The notes under the pieces: model-generated
Told to the model about the DNA's origin: nothing
The model's database searches: none
Seen by the model: the letters and a program-made list of their open reading frames with translations, nothing else
Translations under genes and position numbers: made by a program
NCBI GenBank assembly: GCA_017618075.1
Contig: JAFZUY010000045.1
Span: forward strand, 62,001-126,000
DNA: 64,000 nt
Source of the DNA: Lachnospiraceae bacterium
GTDB lineage: Bacteria; Bacillota; Clostridia; Lachnospirales; Lachnospiraceae
Reading direction: 5' to 3'
In this document: positions 9,204 to 18,331 of the stretch, one piece after another
How the letters are laid out: each line of letters opens with the position of its first letter
Numbering within the stretch: the stretch's first letter is position 1

Positions 9204-10283
9204 ATGGTTAGAATTGAAGAGGTTTTACAGGTTGCAATGGATTCCAGAGCGTCAGATATTCATTTGACAGCAGGACTTCCTCCCAAAATGCGTGTTAACG
9301 GTCATCTTTTAAACATGGATTTCCCTGTTCTTAAACCCGAAGATACTTTGGATATAGTAGGTCAGATTATGACGGAGCATCAGAAGCAGATGTTCGAAGA
9401 GAGAGGTGAACTCGATATGTCATTCGCGGTTACCAACCTCGGACGTTACCGTGTAAATGCATTCCGTCAGCGTGGTTCTGTAGCTATGGCTCTTCGTGCC
9501 GTTAATACAGTTATTCCTACACCTGCACAGTTGGGCGTACCCAATGCCGTTGTAGATCTTTACAATCGTAAAAGAGGTCTTGTACTTGTAACAGGTCCTA
9601 CAGGTTCAGGTAAATCAACAACTCTTGCATCAATTATTGATAAAGCTAATAACAACAGAGATGCTCATATTATTACACTGGAAGACCCTATCGAGTATTT
9701 GCACCTTCACAAAGTTGCAATGGTTAACCAGCGTGAGGTTGGTTTCGATACAATGAGTTATGCAAATGCCTTAAGAGCTGCTCTTCGTGAGGATCCTGAT
9801 ATTATCCTCGTAGGTGAGATGCGTGACTACGAAACAATTTCCGTAGCCGTAACCGCAGCCGAAACAGGCCACCTTGTATTATCAACACTGCATACAATCG
9901 GTGCTGCATCAACCATCGACCGTATCATCGACGTTTTCCCGCCTCATCAGCAGCAGCAGATCAGAGTACAGCTTGCTAACGTTCTTGAAGCGGTTATCTC
10001 TCAGCAGCTTATTCCTACAGCAGACGGACGTTCCCGTGTTGCTGCATTCGAAGTTATGCTTGGTAACCACGCTGTTAGAAACCTTATCCGTGAAGGTAAA
10101 TCACACCAGTTACAGTCTGTAATGCAGACCAACAGAAAGATGGGTATGATTACAATGGACGAAGCTCTTACACAGCTTTACCTTGAAGGTAAGATCGACC
10201 AGGAAATGGTTGTTCAGTTCGCTCAGGATCCTGTAGGTATGATTCAGAAGCTCGGCTTAAAGGGTGTTCAGGCTCCGCTTTAA
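9204..10283 (+). CDS. pilT: Type IV pilus retraction ATPase PilT
   Basis: 359 residues, typical of PilT. N-terminal SDIHLTAG segment, Walker A GPTGSGKST at about residue 131, Walker B DIILVGEMRD at about 198, and the His box TGHLVLSTLHT. PilT hexamers pull pili back into the cell and power twitching or DNA uptake. No pilin, pilB or pilC is next to it, so the machinery must be encoded elsewhere. It has its own promoter and terminator, which makes it a single-gene unit. The neighbouring comM-like and dprA genes also belong to DNA uptake, which may or may not be coincidence. Confidence 0.95.
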   Translation: MVRIEEVLQVAMDSRASDIHLTAGLPPKMRVNGHLLNMDFPVLKPEDTLDIVGQIMTEHQKQMFEERGELDMSFAVTNLGRYRVNAFRQRGSVAMALRAVNTVIPTPAQLGVPNAVVDLYNRKRGLVLVTGPTGSGKSTTLASIIDKANNNRDAHIITLEDPIEYLHLHKVAMVNQREVGFDTMSYANALRAALREDPDIILVGEMRDYETISVAVTAAETGHLVLSTLHTIGAASTIDRIIDVFPPHQQQQIRVQLANVLEAVISQQLIPTADGRSRVAAFEVMLGNHAVRNLIREGKSHQLQSVMQTNRKMGMITMDEALTQLYLEGKIDQEMVVQFAQDPVGMIQKLGLKGVQAPL

Positions 10284-10318
10284 TTTATTCAAGATTTTTA
10301 AAACATATTACAAACATA

Positions 10319-10347
10319 AGGTTCGGGCGTTTATTCGCCCGAACTTT
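10319..10347 (+). terminator. Terminator after pilT
   Basis: Arms GTTCGGGCG (10321-10329) and CGCCCGAAC (10336-10344) with a TTTATT loop, flanked by AAG and CTT which extend the stem. The T-run is short. Confidence 0.8.
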
Positions 10348-10500
10348 GTAATATAAATCACAATTGATAGATCATTCAAAACCGATTCACGTTGATTTAT
10401 CACAAATCTTTATTTTTTCCCAAACCAATTAAATAATTTTTATTGTTTCTTTTTTGCGTGCTTTTTTGCATGCTTGGTTTTATTTCTTTTAGGGGGTATT

Positions 10501-12045
10501 ATGGTTAGTTTTGTTTATTCGGGAACTGTTTACGGTATAAACAGTTACATTATCTGTGTCGAAACAGATGCATCAAACGGGCTTCCCGCTTTTGATATGG
10601 TCGGAATGCTTAATTCTGAAGTAAGGGAGGCGAAGGAGAGAGTAAAAGTATCTTTAAAGAATAACGGTTTTTCTATACCGCCCGAGCGAATCACCGTTAA
10701 TTTGTCGCCTGCAAATATTAGAAAAGGCGGAACGAAATTTGATCTGCCGATTGCAATATCATTGTTAATTGCACTTGGGGAGTTAAGGCAGAGCAGCACG
10801 GACGGGATACTCTTTTTGGGAGAGCTTGGACTAGACGGTGATTTAAGATTTGTGGACGGAGTTTTGCCTGTTGTAATCGAAGCAAAGAATCAGGGTTTTA
10901 AAAAGGTTATTCTACCAAAGGTCAACGCTCTTGAAGGTGCTGCTATTGAAGGCATAGAAGTCTACGGGATGGAAAACATCCTCGATGTAATCAGGTTCTT
11001 AACGCTTGATGAAGATGACAGAAAACTTGATTATGAACCCGAATCAATTGATATCGATGCACTTTTTAAATCAAGTCAGTACAATTATAATGTGGATTTT
11101 TCTGAAGTGTTGGGTCAGAGAGAATTAAAAAGAGCATGCCTAATCGCTGCTGCTGGTTTTCATCATATCTTAATGATCGGAACTCCGGGCTGCGGTAAAA
11201 CAATGGTTGCCAAACGCATACCGACAATTCTTCCTCCGCTTTCTTATGACGAGAGTATTGAAGTCAGTAAGATTTATTCTATAGCCGGATTTATCAAAGA
11301 ATTCGATTCTTTAATCGTAAAACGTCCTTACAATTCACCACATCATACAATTACAGACAATGCGCTTTCGGGAGGTGGCAGTATACCAAAGCCGGGAGTT
11401 ATTTCTCTGTCTCACAGAGGAGTGTTGTTTCTCGACGAAGCAGTCCATTTTGACAGAAGAGCACTTGAGATACTTCGCCAGCCCCTTGAAGACAGAAAGA
11501 TTGTTATAAGCAGGTCTTCCGGAACATTTGAATATCCATCGGATTTTATGCTGGTCGCTGCGATTAATCCATGCCCATGCGGTTATTATCCTGACAGAAA
11601 CAAATGCAGATGTACCGAAACGCAGATTAAGAATTACATCGGAAAACTCTCAGGTCCGATCTTGGACAGAATAGATATCTGCGTTCAGACCGAGCCACTC
11701 GAATATGACAATCTTAAAAATAAAAATGTTGCGGAAGAAGACTCTGCTTCTATGCGAAAGAAGATTATGGCTGCAAGGGATATTCAGGATAAAAGATTTA
11801 AAGGCACGGGAATTCGCTTTAATTCGGAGATGACTGTAAAAGAAATTGAAAAATATTGTGTAATTGATGCGAAAGACGAAGTATTTCTTGAGAGAGCATT
11901 TAAAGCAATGGAATTAAGCGCGAGAGCATATCATAAGATTTTGCGCGTTGCAAGAACTATAGCGGATTTGGACAATTCAGAGAATATTCAAACGAAGCAT
12001 TTATCCGAAGCGCTTAATTACAGAATGAACAGTCTTTATTTATAA
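10501..12045 (+). CDS. comM: YifB/ComM-family Mg-chelatase-like AAA+ ATPase
   Basis: 514 residues from the ATG at 10501, which has AGGGGG 6-10 bases upstream and the family N terminus (VYSGTVYGINSYIICVE); an upstream in-frame start at 10474 lacks such support. A Lon-protease-like N-terminal domain (LPAFDMVGM, NLSPANIRKGGTKFDLPIA) precedes the Mg-chelatase AAA+ core with Walker A GTPGCGKT near residue 227, FLDEAVHF, and the Cys-rich insert CPCGYYPDRNKCRC. ComM is a helicase that promotes branch migration during natural transformation. dprA follows after 15 bases, a common pairing. Confidence 0.93.
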   Translation: MVSFVYSGTVYGINSYIICVETDASNGLPAFDMVGMLNSEVREAKERVKVSLKNNGFSIPPERITVNLSPANIRKGGTKFDLPIAISLLIALGELRQSSTDGILFLGELGLDGDLRFVDGVLPVVIEAKNQGFKKVILPKVNALEGAAIEGIEVYGMENILDVIRFLTLDEDDRKLDYEPESIDIDALFKSSQYNYNVDFSEVLGQRELKRACLIAAAGFHHILMIGTPGCGKTMVAKRIPTILPPLSYDESIEVSKIYSIAGFIKEFDSLIVKRPYNSPHHTITDNALSGGGSIPKPGVISLSHRGVLFLDEAVHFDRRALEILRQPLEDRKIVISRSSGTFEYPSDFMLVAAINPCPCGYYPDRNKCRCTETQIKNYIGKLSGPILDRIDICVQTEPLEYDNLKNKNVAEEDSASMRKKIMAARDIQDKRFKGTGIRFNSEMTVKEIEKYCVIDAKDEVFLERAFKAMELSARAYHKILRVARTIADLDNSENIQTKHLSEALNYRMNSLYL

Positions 12046-12060
12046 GATGGAGGGAAGATA

Positions 12061-13317
12061 ATGGAAACGATGATAAATAACGAAGATTTATACGCATATA
12101 TGTTCAGGGCTAAAGGTTTGTCGGGAAGACTGGCAAATAAGTTATGTAAACTTAATTTAAGCTTTGAAAGTATATTAAAAACAGATTTAGATTTTCTGTA
12201 CCTTGATAATATATTAAGAGAAGCATCGGAATCGGTACATGAAGAAAAGGATTTAGTTAAACTAAAGACCATAAAAGAAACGGTATTAACAGAAGAAAAT
12301 GAATTAAGAGAAGAAGCGAAAATCTTTTATGCGAATCTTTTACGAGAAAATATTCACTGGACCCATCTGACTAAGAAAGACTATCCTTTCAGGCTTAAAA
12401 ATATAGGCGATCCGCCCTTGATGTTCTTTTATAAAGGCAGACTTCCCCAAGAAGACAGACCCTCGGTTGCGATAGTAGGTGCAAGAGAATGTTCTCCCTA
12501 TGGTGAGAAAACAGCGCGAATGTTTGCAAGAGAATTAAGTTCGGCCGGAGTGCAGATAATAAGCGGAATGGCAAGAGGAATTGATGGCATATCTCAAAGA
12601 GGCTCAATCTCTGTAGGTGGAAATACATTCGGAGTTTTGGGCTGCGGTGTGGACGTAATCTATCCCGAAGACAATAAAGACTTATTTATCGATATTCTTA
12701 AAGACGGCGGAATAATCAGCGAATTTAATCCGGGTACAGAACCCTTTAGAACTTATTTTCCATCAAGGAACAGAATTATATCAGGGCTTTCAGATGTAGT
12801 CCTTGTAGTTGAAGCCAGAAAAAGAAGCGGTACATATATTACGGTTACCCAGGCACTGGATCAGGGAAGAGAAGTATTTGCTGTTCCCGGCAGAATAACT
12901 GATGCCTTATCCGACGGGTGTAACAATTTAATTGCTGCAGGTGCTGAAATTGCGGTTGGCAGTAAGGTTATTATTGATGATTTAAAGAATAAGGGATTTA
13001 AGTATGTTAACGGTACTTTTGATATTTCTCATAAAAGAAATCCAAGCTTTGATTCAGAACATGATGATAAATGTATTAAACAATTTGACAATAAAGATAT
13101 TGTCGATGATTCAAACAATGATTCAGATAATACTTCAATTAACACTTTGGAAAATCAAATCTATAATCTGCTTTTGCAAAACGAATTGTCTCTTGATGCA
13201 ATCTACAGGGCATTGGGAGATGAATATTCTATTGAAGATTTAAGTATTTCGCTGGTTGAACTTGAGATGGACGGTAAAATTGTTAAAACAGGCTCAAGGT
13301 ATTTTGCATTGTCATAA
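12061..13317 (+). CDS. dprA: DNA-processing protein DprA
   Basis: 418 residues. The central Rossmann-like DprA domain starts near residue 135 (VAIVGARECSPYG) and contains SGMARGIDGISQRGS, GVLGCGVDVIYP and FPSRNRIISGLSD. The C-terminal ~70 residues form a winged-helix domain after an Asn/Asp-rich linker. DprA protects incoming single-stranded DNA and loads RecA. The ATG at 12061 has a clear GGAGGGA site. topA, which often follows dprA in Firmicutes, is absent; a split zinc-ribbon gene lies downstream instead. Confidence 0.96.
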   Translation: METMINNEDLYAYMFRAKGLSGRLANKLCKLNLSFESILKTDLDFLYLDNILREASESVHEEKDLVKLKTIKETVLTEENELREEAKIFYANLLRENIHWTHLTKKDYPFRLKNIGDPPLMFFYKGRLPQEDRPSVAIVGARECSPYGEKTARMFARELSSAGVQIISGMARGIDGISQRGSISVGGNTFGVLGCGVDVIYPEDNKDLFIDILKDGGIISEFNPGTEPFRTYFPSRNRIISGLSDVVLVVEARKRSGTYITVTQALDQGREVFAVPGRITDALSDGCNNLIAAGAEIAVGSKVIIDDLKNKGFKYVNGTFDISHKRNPSFDSEHDDKCIKQFDNKDIVDDSNNDSDNTSINTLENQIYNLLLQNELSLDAIYRALGDEYSIEDLSISLVELEMDGKIVKTGSRYFALS

Positions 13318-13431
13318 TTTGCTGATATAGAATAATTCTCTCAATGTATTTTGCATATTTTAAACTGTTTATTTTTTGATTAAATGATATTATCTTTTAT
13401 AACAAGGGTATTCAAAAAAGGAGTGATTTTT

Positions 13432-13603
13432 ATGAAGATTTGCCCTAAATGCAGAGAATCAATCGGTGAAACCTTACAGGTTTGTCCTTTATGTAATTAT
13501 TAGTTTAGTTAACGGCGCATTCAGATGTCCCTTCTGTGACAGAATTCTTTTCAGAAACTACGGAAAACATTGTACGCACTGCGGAAAACAACTATATTAC
13601 TAA
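13432..13603 (+). pseudogene. Double zinc-ribbon mini-protein split over two reading frames
   Basis: AAAGGAG precedes an ATG at 13432. Frame 1 gives 23 residues with two Cys pairs (CPKC, CPLC) and stops at TAG 13501-13503. The frame shifted by one base (from 13502) continues with SLVNGAFRCPFCDRILF and CTHCGK to the TAA at 13601-13603. Dropping a single T at the TAT-TAG junction would give one 56-residue protein with four CxxC knuckles, an attractive double zinc ribbon. Either a frameshift mutation (pseudogene), a sequencing or assembly indel, or +1 programmed frameshifting at the stop codon explains this. The function of the intact protein is unknown. Confidence 0.6.
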
Positions 13604-13620
13604 ATAAACTTATTCAGATT

Positions 13621-13657
13621 ACTGCCCGATATTGATTACATGTCGGGCAGTTTTTTT
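13621..13657 (+). terminator. Terminator after the zinc-ribbon gene
   Basis: Arms ACTGCCCGA (13621-13629) and TCGGGCAGT (13643-13651) with a run of seven T. Confidence 0.9.
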
Positions 13658-13686
13658 ATGCACACAGGTGTTTTATGTGATAATAT

Positions 13687-14472
13687 ATGATAGATATGTA
13701 CAACAAAGATTATTTGAATGAAAAATCAAAAGTTAATATAGAAATTCTTGATGAAATCGACTCGACGAACGAGGAAGCCAAGAGAAGAATCCTTGCGGGT
13801 GCGTGTAATGATTTTGTGATATTAGCAAGAAAGCAGACAGCAGGCAAGGGAAGAAAGGGACGTTCCTTTTATTCGCCGAAGGATACGGGCATTTATTTTA
13901 CGTTCGTTCATTTTACGGACGATTCGTCCGAAACTGTTTTAAAAGTAACGGTAGCGGCATCCGTAATTGCAGCCAATGCCATTAAAGATGCCTTAAATAT
14001 TGATTGCAAGATAAAATGGGTAAACGATCTCTATTTTAACAATAAAAAGGTTTCGGGAACACTTTGCGAACTGATCCTAAAAGATACGATGAACAATTCC
14101 CATAATGCGGTTATAGTCGGAACCGGAATTAATCTTTGTACCGAAGATTTTCCCGATGAATTATCAGGGATAGCAGGCTCTCTTAAAGAGAAGATTGCAA
14201 ATCCCGGGTCAATTGATGATATAGTCATAGGATATGCTAACGGATTATATGATTTTTTTGAGACAAATGATTTAAAGCCTCTTATGCCTTTATACAAAGA
14301 GTCTTCTCTTGTCATTGGCAAAGAAGTTGAACTTTCAGACGCCTCGGGTTTTCTTGATAAAGGAATTGTTACAGACTTTGATGAAGAAGGTGCGATGATA
14401 ATTCGAAATCTTTTAGGAGAGATTAAAAGATTCGATTCCGGTGAAATTAGCCTTATTATCGATGGAGAATAA
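13687..14472 (+). CDS. birA: Biotin--[acetyl-CoA-carboxylase] ligase
   Basis: 261 residues with the biotin ligase core: DEIDSTN, the biotinyl-AMP loop GKGRKGRSFYSP, KIKWVNDLYFNNKKVSGTL, and a C-terminal SH3-like cap (DKGIVTDFDEEGAMIIRN). It joins biotin to carboxyl carrier proteins. There is no N-terminal DNA-binding domain, so it should be a plain ligase, not a repressor. No ribosome binding site is visible before ATG 13687 or ATG 13696; an extended -10 like TGTGATAAT ends at 13684, so a short-leader or leaderless message is possible. thiN follows 1 base after the stop. Confidence 0.93.
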   Translation: MIDMYNKDYLNEKSKVNIEILDEIDSTNEEAKRRILAGACNDFVILARKQTAGKGRKGRSFYSPKDTGIYFTFVHFTDDSSETVLKVTVAASVIAANAIKDALNIDCKIKWVNDLYFNNKKVSGTLCELILKDTMNNSHNAVIVGTGINLCTEDFPDELSGIAGSLKEKIANPGSIDDIVIGYANGLYDFFETNDLKPLMPLYKESSLVIGKEVELSDASGFLDKGIVTDFDEEGAMIIRNLLGEIKRFDSGEISLIIDGE

Positions 14473-14473
14473 A

Positions 14474-15091
14474 ATGAAAAGAGCGGTTATAGTCGGCAGT
14501 GCCGAGATAAACAATTACACAAAAATAAAAGAGTATCTGCGCAAAGAAGATTATTTTGTTTTCTGCGATGCGGGTCTTAAACATATGGATGGACTTGGAG
14601 TAAAGCCTGATTTAATCGTCGGAGATTTTGACTCACATGAAAATCCAAACCTTAACGTTGAGACAATTGTTCTTCCTACCATAAAAGACGATACCGACAC
14701 CTGCCATGCACTTAAGGTTTGCATTGATAGAGGATTTACAGATTTTCTTTTTTTAGGCTGTATAGGAGAGAGGATGGACCATACTTTGGGCAATATGTCT
14801 CTTCTTATCATGATAAAAGAAAAAAGCCTAAGCGGATTTATGCTTGATGATTATTCCGAAATAAGCATAGTTAACGGCGAAGAAAAAATAGATGATTCCT
14901 TTTCATATTTCTCGCTTATTACATTAAGTGATTCTGCAGAAGGCATTACGATAAAAAATGCAAAGTATCCGCTTGAAAACGGATTCATTAAATCCGGATT
15001 TCAGCTTGGAATAAGTAATGAAGTCATAAAAGGGGAGACAGCCAAGGTATCTTCGAAGAGCGGCAACCTTATTTTGATTAAAGTCTTTTAA
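14474..15091 (+). CDS. thiN: Thiamine pyrophosphokinase
   Basis: 205 residues from ATG 14474, chosen because GGAG (14464-14467) inside the end of birA lies 6 bases upstream; ATG 14462 is less likely. Motifs of the family: PDLIVGDFDS, KDDTDTCHAL and GCIGERMDHTLGN, which bind ATP, Mg and thiamine. The enzyme turns thiamine into thiamine diphosphate. Forming an operon with birA joins two cofactor enzymes. Dxs further along the window depends on thiamine diphosphate. No TPP riboswitch was seen here. Confidence 0.93.
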   Translation: MKRAVIVGSAEINNYTKIKEYLRKEDYFVFCDAGLKHMDGLGVKPDLIVGDFDSHENPNLNVETIVLPTIKDDTDTCHALKVCIDRGFTDFLFLGCIGERMDHTLGNMSLLIMIKEKSLSGFMLDDYSEISIVNGEEKIDDSFSYFSLITLSDSAEGITIKNAKYPLENGFIKSGFQLGISNEVIKGETAKVSSKSGNLILIKVF

Positions 15092-15167
15092 TGATATACA
15101 TGATAAAAAGAATCGGCATTTATTATAAAAAAAACGTGTACTATCTGTGAATTTATACAAAATGGTC

Positions 15168-15196
15168 TTGAATTATCGGAATTCTTATATTAAAAT
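15168..15196 (+). promoter_or_regulatory. Sigma-A promoter for efp
   Basis: TTGAAT at 15168-15173, 17-bp spacer, TAAAAT at 15191-15196, 45 bases before the efp start. Confidence 0.7.
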
Positions 15197-15240
15197 ATTT
15201 GAGTATTTAATTGTGTTATAACTTTTTAGGAGGAGTATAT

Positions 15241-15798
15241 ATGATTTCAGCCGGAGATTTTAGAAACGGTATTACCATTGAATTAGAAGGAAACGTATTT
15301 CAGATTATAGAGTTCCAGCATGTAAAACCCGGTAAGGGCGCTGCATTTGTCAGAACCAAACTTAAAAACATCAAGAACGGCGGTGTAGTTGAAAAAACAT
15401 TCAGACCTACAGAAAAATGCCCTCAGGCACGTATCGACCGCAAGGATATGCAGTATCTTTATGCAGACGGTGATATGTTCAACTTCATGGATGTTGAAAC
15501 ATATGAGCAGATTGCATTAAGCAAAGATGAAATCGGTGATGCATTAAAGTTCGTTAAAGAAAACGAAATGGTTAAGATGCTTTCACATAACGGACAGGTA
15601 TTCTCAGTAGAACCTCCTCTTTTCGTTGAACTTGAAATTACTGAGACAGAGCCCGGCTTCAAAGGTGATACAGCTACAGGTGCTTCCAAGCCCGCTATCG
15701 TTGAGACAGGAGCTCAGGTATCCGTTCCTCTCTTCGTAGAAATCGGTGAGAAGATTAAGATTGATACAAGAACAGGAGAATATCTCTCAAGAGTATAA
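15241..15798 (+). CDS. efp: Translation elongation factor P
   Basis: 185 residues from ATG 15241, preceded by AGGAGGAG. The three EF-P domains are present: the N-terminal KOW-like domain with the loop KPGKGAAF, the central OB domain and the C-terminal OB domain ending [23 protein letters not shown]. Lys32 at the loop tip is the position that is modified in bacteria with Lys-type EF-P. EF-P rescues ribosomes stalled on polyproline. It stands as a single gene with promoter and terminator. No modification enzyme is next to it. Confidence 0.97.
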   Translation: MISAGDFRNGITIELEGNVFQIIEFQHVKPGKGAAFVRTKLKNIKNGGVVEKTFRPTEKCPQARIDRKDMQYLYADGDMFNFMDVETYEQIALSKDEIGDALKFVKENEMVKMLSHNGQVFSVEPPLFVELEITETEPGFKGDTATGASKPAIVETGAQVSVPLFVEIGEKIKIDTRTGEYLSRV

Positions 15799-15827
15799 TC
15801 TTTCTTCACAAATATACAAAGCTAATG

Positions 15828-15865
15828 AAGACAATGAATATTTCAAAATGTTCATTGTCTTTTTT
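15828..15865 (+). terminator. Terminator after efp
   Basis: Arms AAGACAATGAA (15828-15838) and TTCATTGTCTT (15851-15861), an 11-bp perfect stem, then a T-run. Confidence 0.9.
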
Positions 15866-15900
15866 GTTTACATTTTTCGTATTTTCTTATGGAGGTATTT

Positions 15901-16806
15901 ATGGATTACAGCATATTTAAAGAATGTATTCTCGAGGCGCTGACCGAGAGATTTGGGGATGATTGCAAAATAGAATATAAAGAAGTACTTAAAAACAACG
16001 GAATAAGACTGGACGGACTGCTTGTAAGATTTAATAATAAAAGCATTTCACCTACAGTTTATGTAAATGATTATTACGACAGATATGTAGCGGGAGAAGA
16101 TATCGATGATATAGCGGATCATATTGCATGGCTTATAAAAAACAACTGTCTTGAAGATGATTTTAATCCCGAAATCCTGATTCTTTTTGAAAACATAAAA
16201 GACCGGATAGTCTACAAACTTGTTAATTACGAGAAAAACAAGGATTTGCTTAATACTATTCCTCATAAAAAATTTCTTGACCTGGCGGTGGTTTATTACA
16301 TTGCCATCAAGGAAGATATTTTTGAGAGCGCATCGATCCTTATAAACAATTCGCATCTTGAACTCTGGGATAAAACAATGGAAGATATTGACAAACTGGC
16401 CAAAGAAAACAGCCCCAATATATTAAAGCCGGAGCTTAAAAGTATGGCCCAGACTTTGATGGAGATTATTCATCATGAGAAAAAGAATTTGGATGAACTT
16501 GAAGAGGATATTTTAGCTGATTGCGGTATGTATGTTCTTTCAAATGAAAAGAAACAGTTCGGAGCATCTGCGATTCTTTATGATAATGTCATCAAGGATT
16601 TTAGCGAGAAACTAAACAGCGATTTATATATTTTGCCAAGTTCCGTGCACGAGGTAATTATGATTCCTTCAATACTCGTGGATTCGGTGGATAAATTAAA
16701 CGATATGATATGTGAGGTTAATGCAACGCAGGTTCCTTTGATTGATATTCTTTCAAATCATTCGTATTATTACAGCAGAGAAAAAGAATGTATTACATGC
16801 GCATAA
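15901..16806 (+). CDS. DUF5688-like protein, function unknown
   Basis: 301 residues from ATG 15901 with GGAGG upstream; a slightly longer frame from 15889 lies on the ribosome binding site and is unlikely. The sequence resembles the DUF5688 proteins that occur in many copies in Lachnospiraceae: an N-terminal ~100 residues with SPTVYVNDYYDRYVAGEDIDDIADHI and a C-terminal half with LPSSVHEVIMIPSI. No signal peptide, membrane segment or catalytic motif is evident, so it is probably cytosolic. Its single-gene layout before a strong terminator gives no functional hint. Confidence 0.75.
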   Translation: MDYSIFKECILEALTERFGDDCKIEYKEVLKNNGIRLDGLLVRFNNKSISPTVYVNDYYDRYVAGEDIDDIADHIAWLIKNNCLEDDFNPEILILFENIKDRIVYKLVNYEKNKDLLNTIPHKKFLDLAVVYYIAIKEDIFESASILINNSHLELWDKTMEDIDKLAKENSPNILKPELKSMAQTLMEIIHHEKKNLDELEEDILADCGMYVLSNEKKQFGASAILYDNVIKDFSEKLNSDLYILPSSVHEVIMIPSILVDSVDKLNDMICEVNATQVPLIDILSNHSYYYSREKECITCA

Positions 16807-16821
16807 TAGTATAAATTGATG

Positions 16822-16873
16822 TCCGGAATTTCCACTTATTATATTTCTTTTAGGGTGGGAATTCCGGATTTTT
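16822..16873 (+). terminator. Strong terminator before the tRNA gene
   Basis: Arms TCCGGAATTTCCAC (16822-16835) and GTGGGAATTCCGGA (16855-16868) pair over 14 positions with one G-U, 19-base loop, then five T. It separates the DUF5688-like gene from the tRNA unit. Confidence 0.9.
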
Positions 16874-16900
16874 AAGCTTGCTCGTAAAAGGGTATAAAGG

Positions 16901-16929
16901 TAGACAAACAGTGGCTTTAGTGATAAAAT
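16901..16929 (+). promoter_or_regulatory. Promoter for tRNA-Arg
   Basis: TAGACA at 16901-16906, 17-bp spacer, TAAAAT at 16924-16929, about 33 bases before the mature tRNA start. Confidence 0.65.
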
Positions 16930-16961
16930 AATCTAGTATGTTTTTGTCTAGGGATTAATTT

Positions 16962-17033
16962 GCACCCGTAGTCTAATGGATAGAATATTGGCCTCCGACG
17001 CCAAGGATGCAGGTTCGATTCCTGTCGGGTGCA
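16962..17033 (+). tRNA. tRNA-Arg (anticodon CCG)
   Basis: Acceptor arms GCACCCG (16962-16968) and CGGGTGC (17026-17032) with discriminator A17033. The anticodon stem is TTGGC/GCCAA with loop CTCCGAC, giving CCG, which reads CGG arginine codons. The T arm has GCAGG-TTCGATT-CCTGT. The 3' CCA is not encoded, so it must be added enzymatically. It is a lone tRNA; the next gene starts 34 bases later, probably on the same transcript. Confidence 0.95.
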
Positions 17034-17066
17034 TACTATGTAGTTTATTGGGAGTGTATTTATTTA

Positions 17067-18326
17067 ATGAAAGACAATTCAAAATCTTTACTGGAGAGGG
17101 TATGGATTATTGTTAAAAAGAATATACTTGTTTCTGCGACTCTTGTTTTTGTAGTTATTTTGCTTATTGTTTCCATCGCGCTTGTTGGCATTACACGCAT
17201 TCGTGAAAAGAAGGCCGCACAGCGTGCTTATGAGGCTTTGTCTGAAGAAGAGAAGGCTTTGCTTAATCAGGATTTTACCGTGGTTAAGGATGGCTATGAC
17301 TTTGTAAACAGAGCGATGACTGATTATCTTAATGCTCTTGCAGACAACAATCAGGCTTATTTAAAAGAAAATATGTTCTCAATTAACAACAATGAACTTG
17401 ATAATGTTGAAGTTAAGAGCAAATATATCGATCGCTACGATAATATAGTTTGTTATACTCAGCAGGGATATGAAGATGAATCCTTTTATGTATATGTTAC
17501 ATACGACATTTATTTTAAGGACATTGATACTCCGGTTCCCGGCATAATCGGTCTCTACTATGCGAAGGATTCGCTTGAAAAATACAGAATATTCAAGCAG
17601 AACAATATGTCTTCGTTAGTTCTTCAGAATTTCTATATTGCTTACATGCAGCAGGATGTTCAGGATATTTACAATCAGGTTTCTCTTAAATACAATGAAA
17701 CTCTTGAATCCGATGAAGAACTCAATGATTTTATGCTTTCATATCAGGATATCATGAATAATGATATGGTTGCATTAAATGAGGAAAGAGAGCGAATTGC
17801 GGCAGAGCAGGCTCAGCTTGACGATGATAATGCAAATCAGGGCCCTGTCAGAGAAAGAGTTAAAGCGACTACCAGTGTAAATGTCAGATCTTCTGATTCA
17901 GAAACAGCCGAAAGACTCGGAACAGTTTCGGAAGGAGCTATACTGACCAGAATCGAATCAAAACTTAACGGCTGGTCAAAGGTTGAATACGAAGGAAAAG
18001 AAGCGTATATAAAGTCCGAATATCTCCAGGTGGTTGATTCCGACGGAAATGCTGTTGAAGAGAATAACACCAACACTCAGGTCGACAACAATACCAACAC
18101 TAATACGAATAATAACACCGCAAATAATAATGATGACGGTGAGAAAAAATATGTTTCGGCAATTGATAACGTAAATATCAGATCCGAAGCGGATATTGAT
18201 GCCGAAAGAGTCGGATTTGCTTATAACGGTGACAAACTTGAATTTGTCGAAAAGCTCTCGAACGGCTGGACAAAGATAAAATATAACGGCAAGGACGCCT
18301 ACGTTAAAAGCGACTATGTACAGTAA
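17067..18326 (+). CDS. Membrane-anchored protein with two SH3b domains
   Basis: 419 residues from ATG 17067 (an in-frame ATG at 17007 is inside the tRNA and is rejected). One N-terminal membrane helix at about residues 14-35 suggests a signal-anchor with the rest outside the cell. A middle domain of ~150 residues (VYVTYDIYFKDIDTPVPGI) is unrecognised. Two bacterial SH3 domains follow, VNVRSSDSETAERLGTVSEG and VNIRSEADIDAERVGFAYNG, separated by an Asn/Thr-rich linker. SH3b domains usually bind peptidoglycan, so a cell-wall role is likely. The ribosome binding site GGGAG is rather far from the ATG. Confidence 0.85.
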   Translation: MKDNSKSLLERVWIIVKKNILVSATLVFVVILLIVSIALVGITRIREKKAAQRAYEALSEEEKALLNQDFTVVKDGYDFVNRAMTDYLNALADNNQAYLKENMFSINNNELDNVEVKSKYIDRYDNIVCYTQQGYEDESFYVYVTYDIYFKDIDTPVPGIIGLYYAKDSLEKYRIFKQNNMSSLVLQNFYIAYMQQDVQDIYNQVSLKYNETLESDEELNDFMLSYQDIMNNDMVALNEERERIAAEQAQLDDDNANQGPVRERVKATTSVNVRSSDSETAERLGTVSEGAILTRIESKLNGWSKVEYEGKEAYIKSEYLQVVDSDGNAVEENNTNTQVDNNTNTNTNNNTANNNDDGEKKYVSAIDNVNIRSEADIDAERVGFAYNGDKLEFVEKLSNGWTKIKYNGKDAYVKSDYVQ

Positions 18327-18331
18327 CAACC

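Noticed and set aside
10348-10500. Promoter or regulatory RNA before the comM-like gene
   Set aside because: The stretch is AT-rich with T-runs, but no paired -35/-10 at proper spacing or stable fold could be found.
14400-14476. TPP riboswitch for thiN
   Set aside because: thiN starts one base after birA; there is no leader to hold one.
17007-17066. Upstream in-frame start for the SH3b gene
   Set aside because: It lies within the tRNA-Arg gene.
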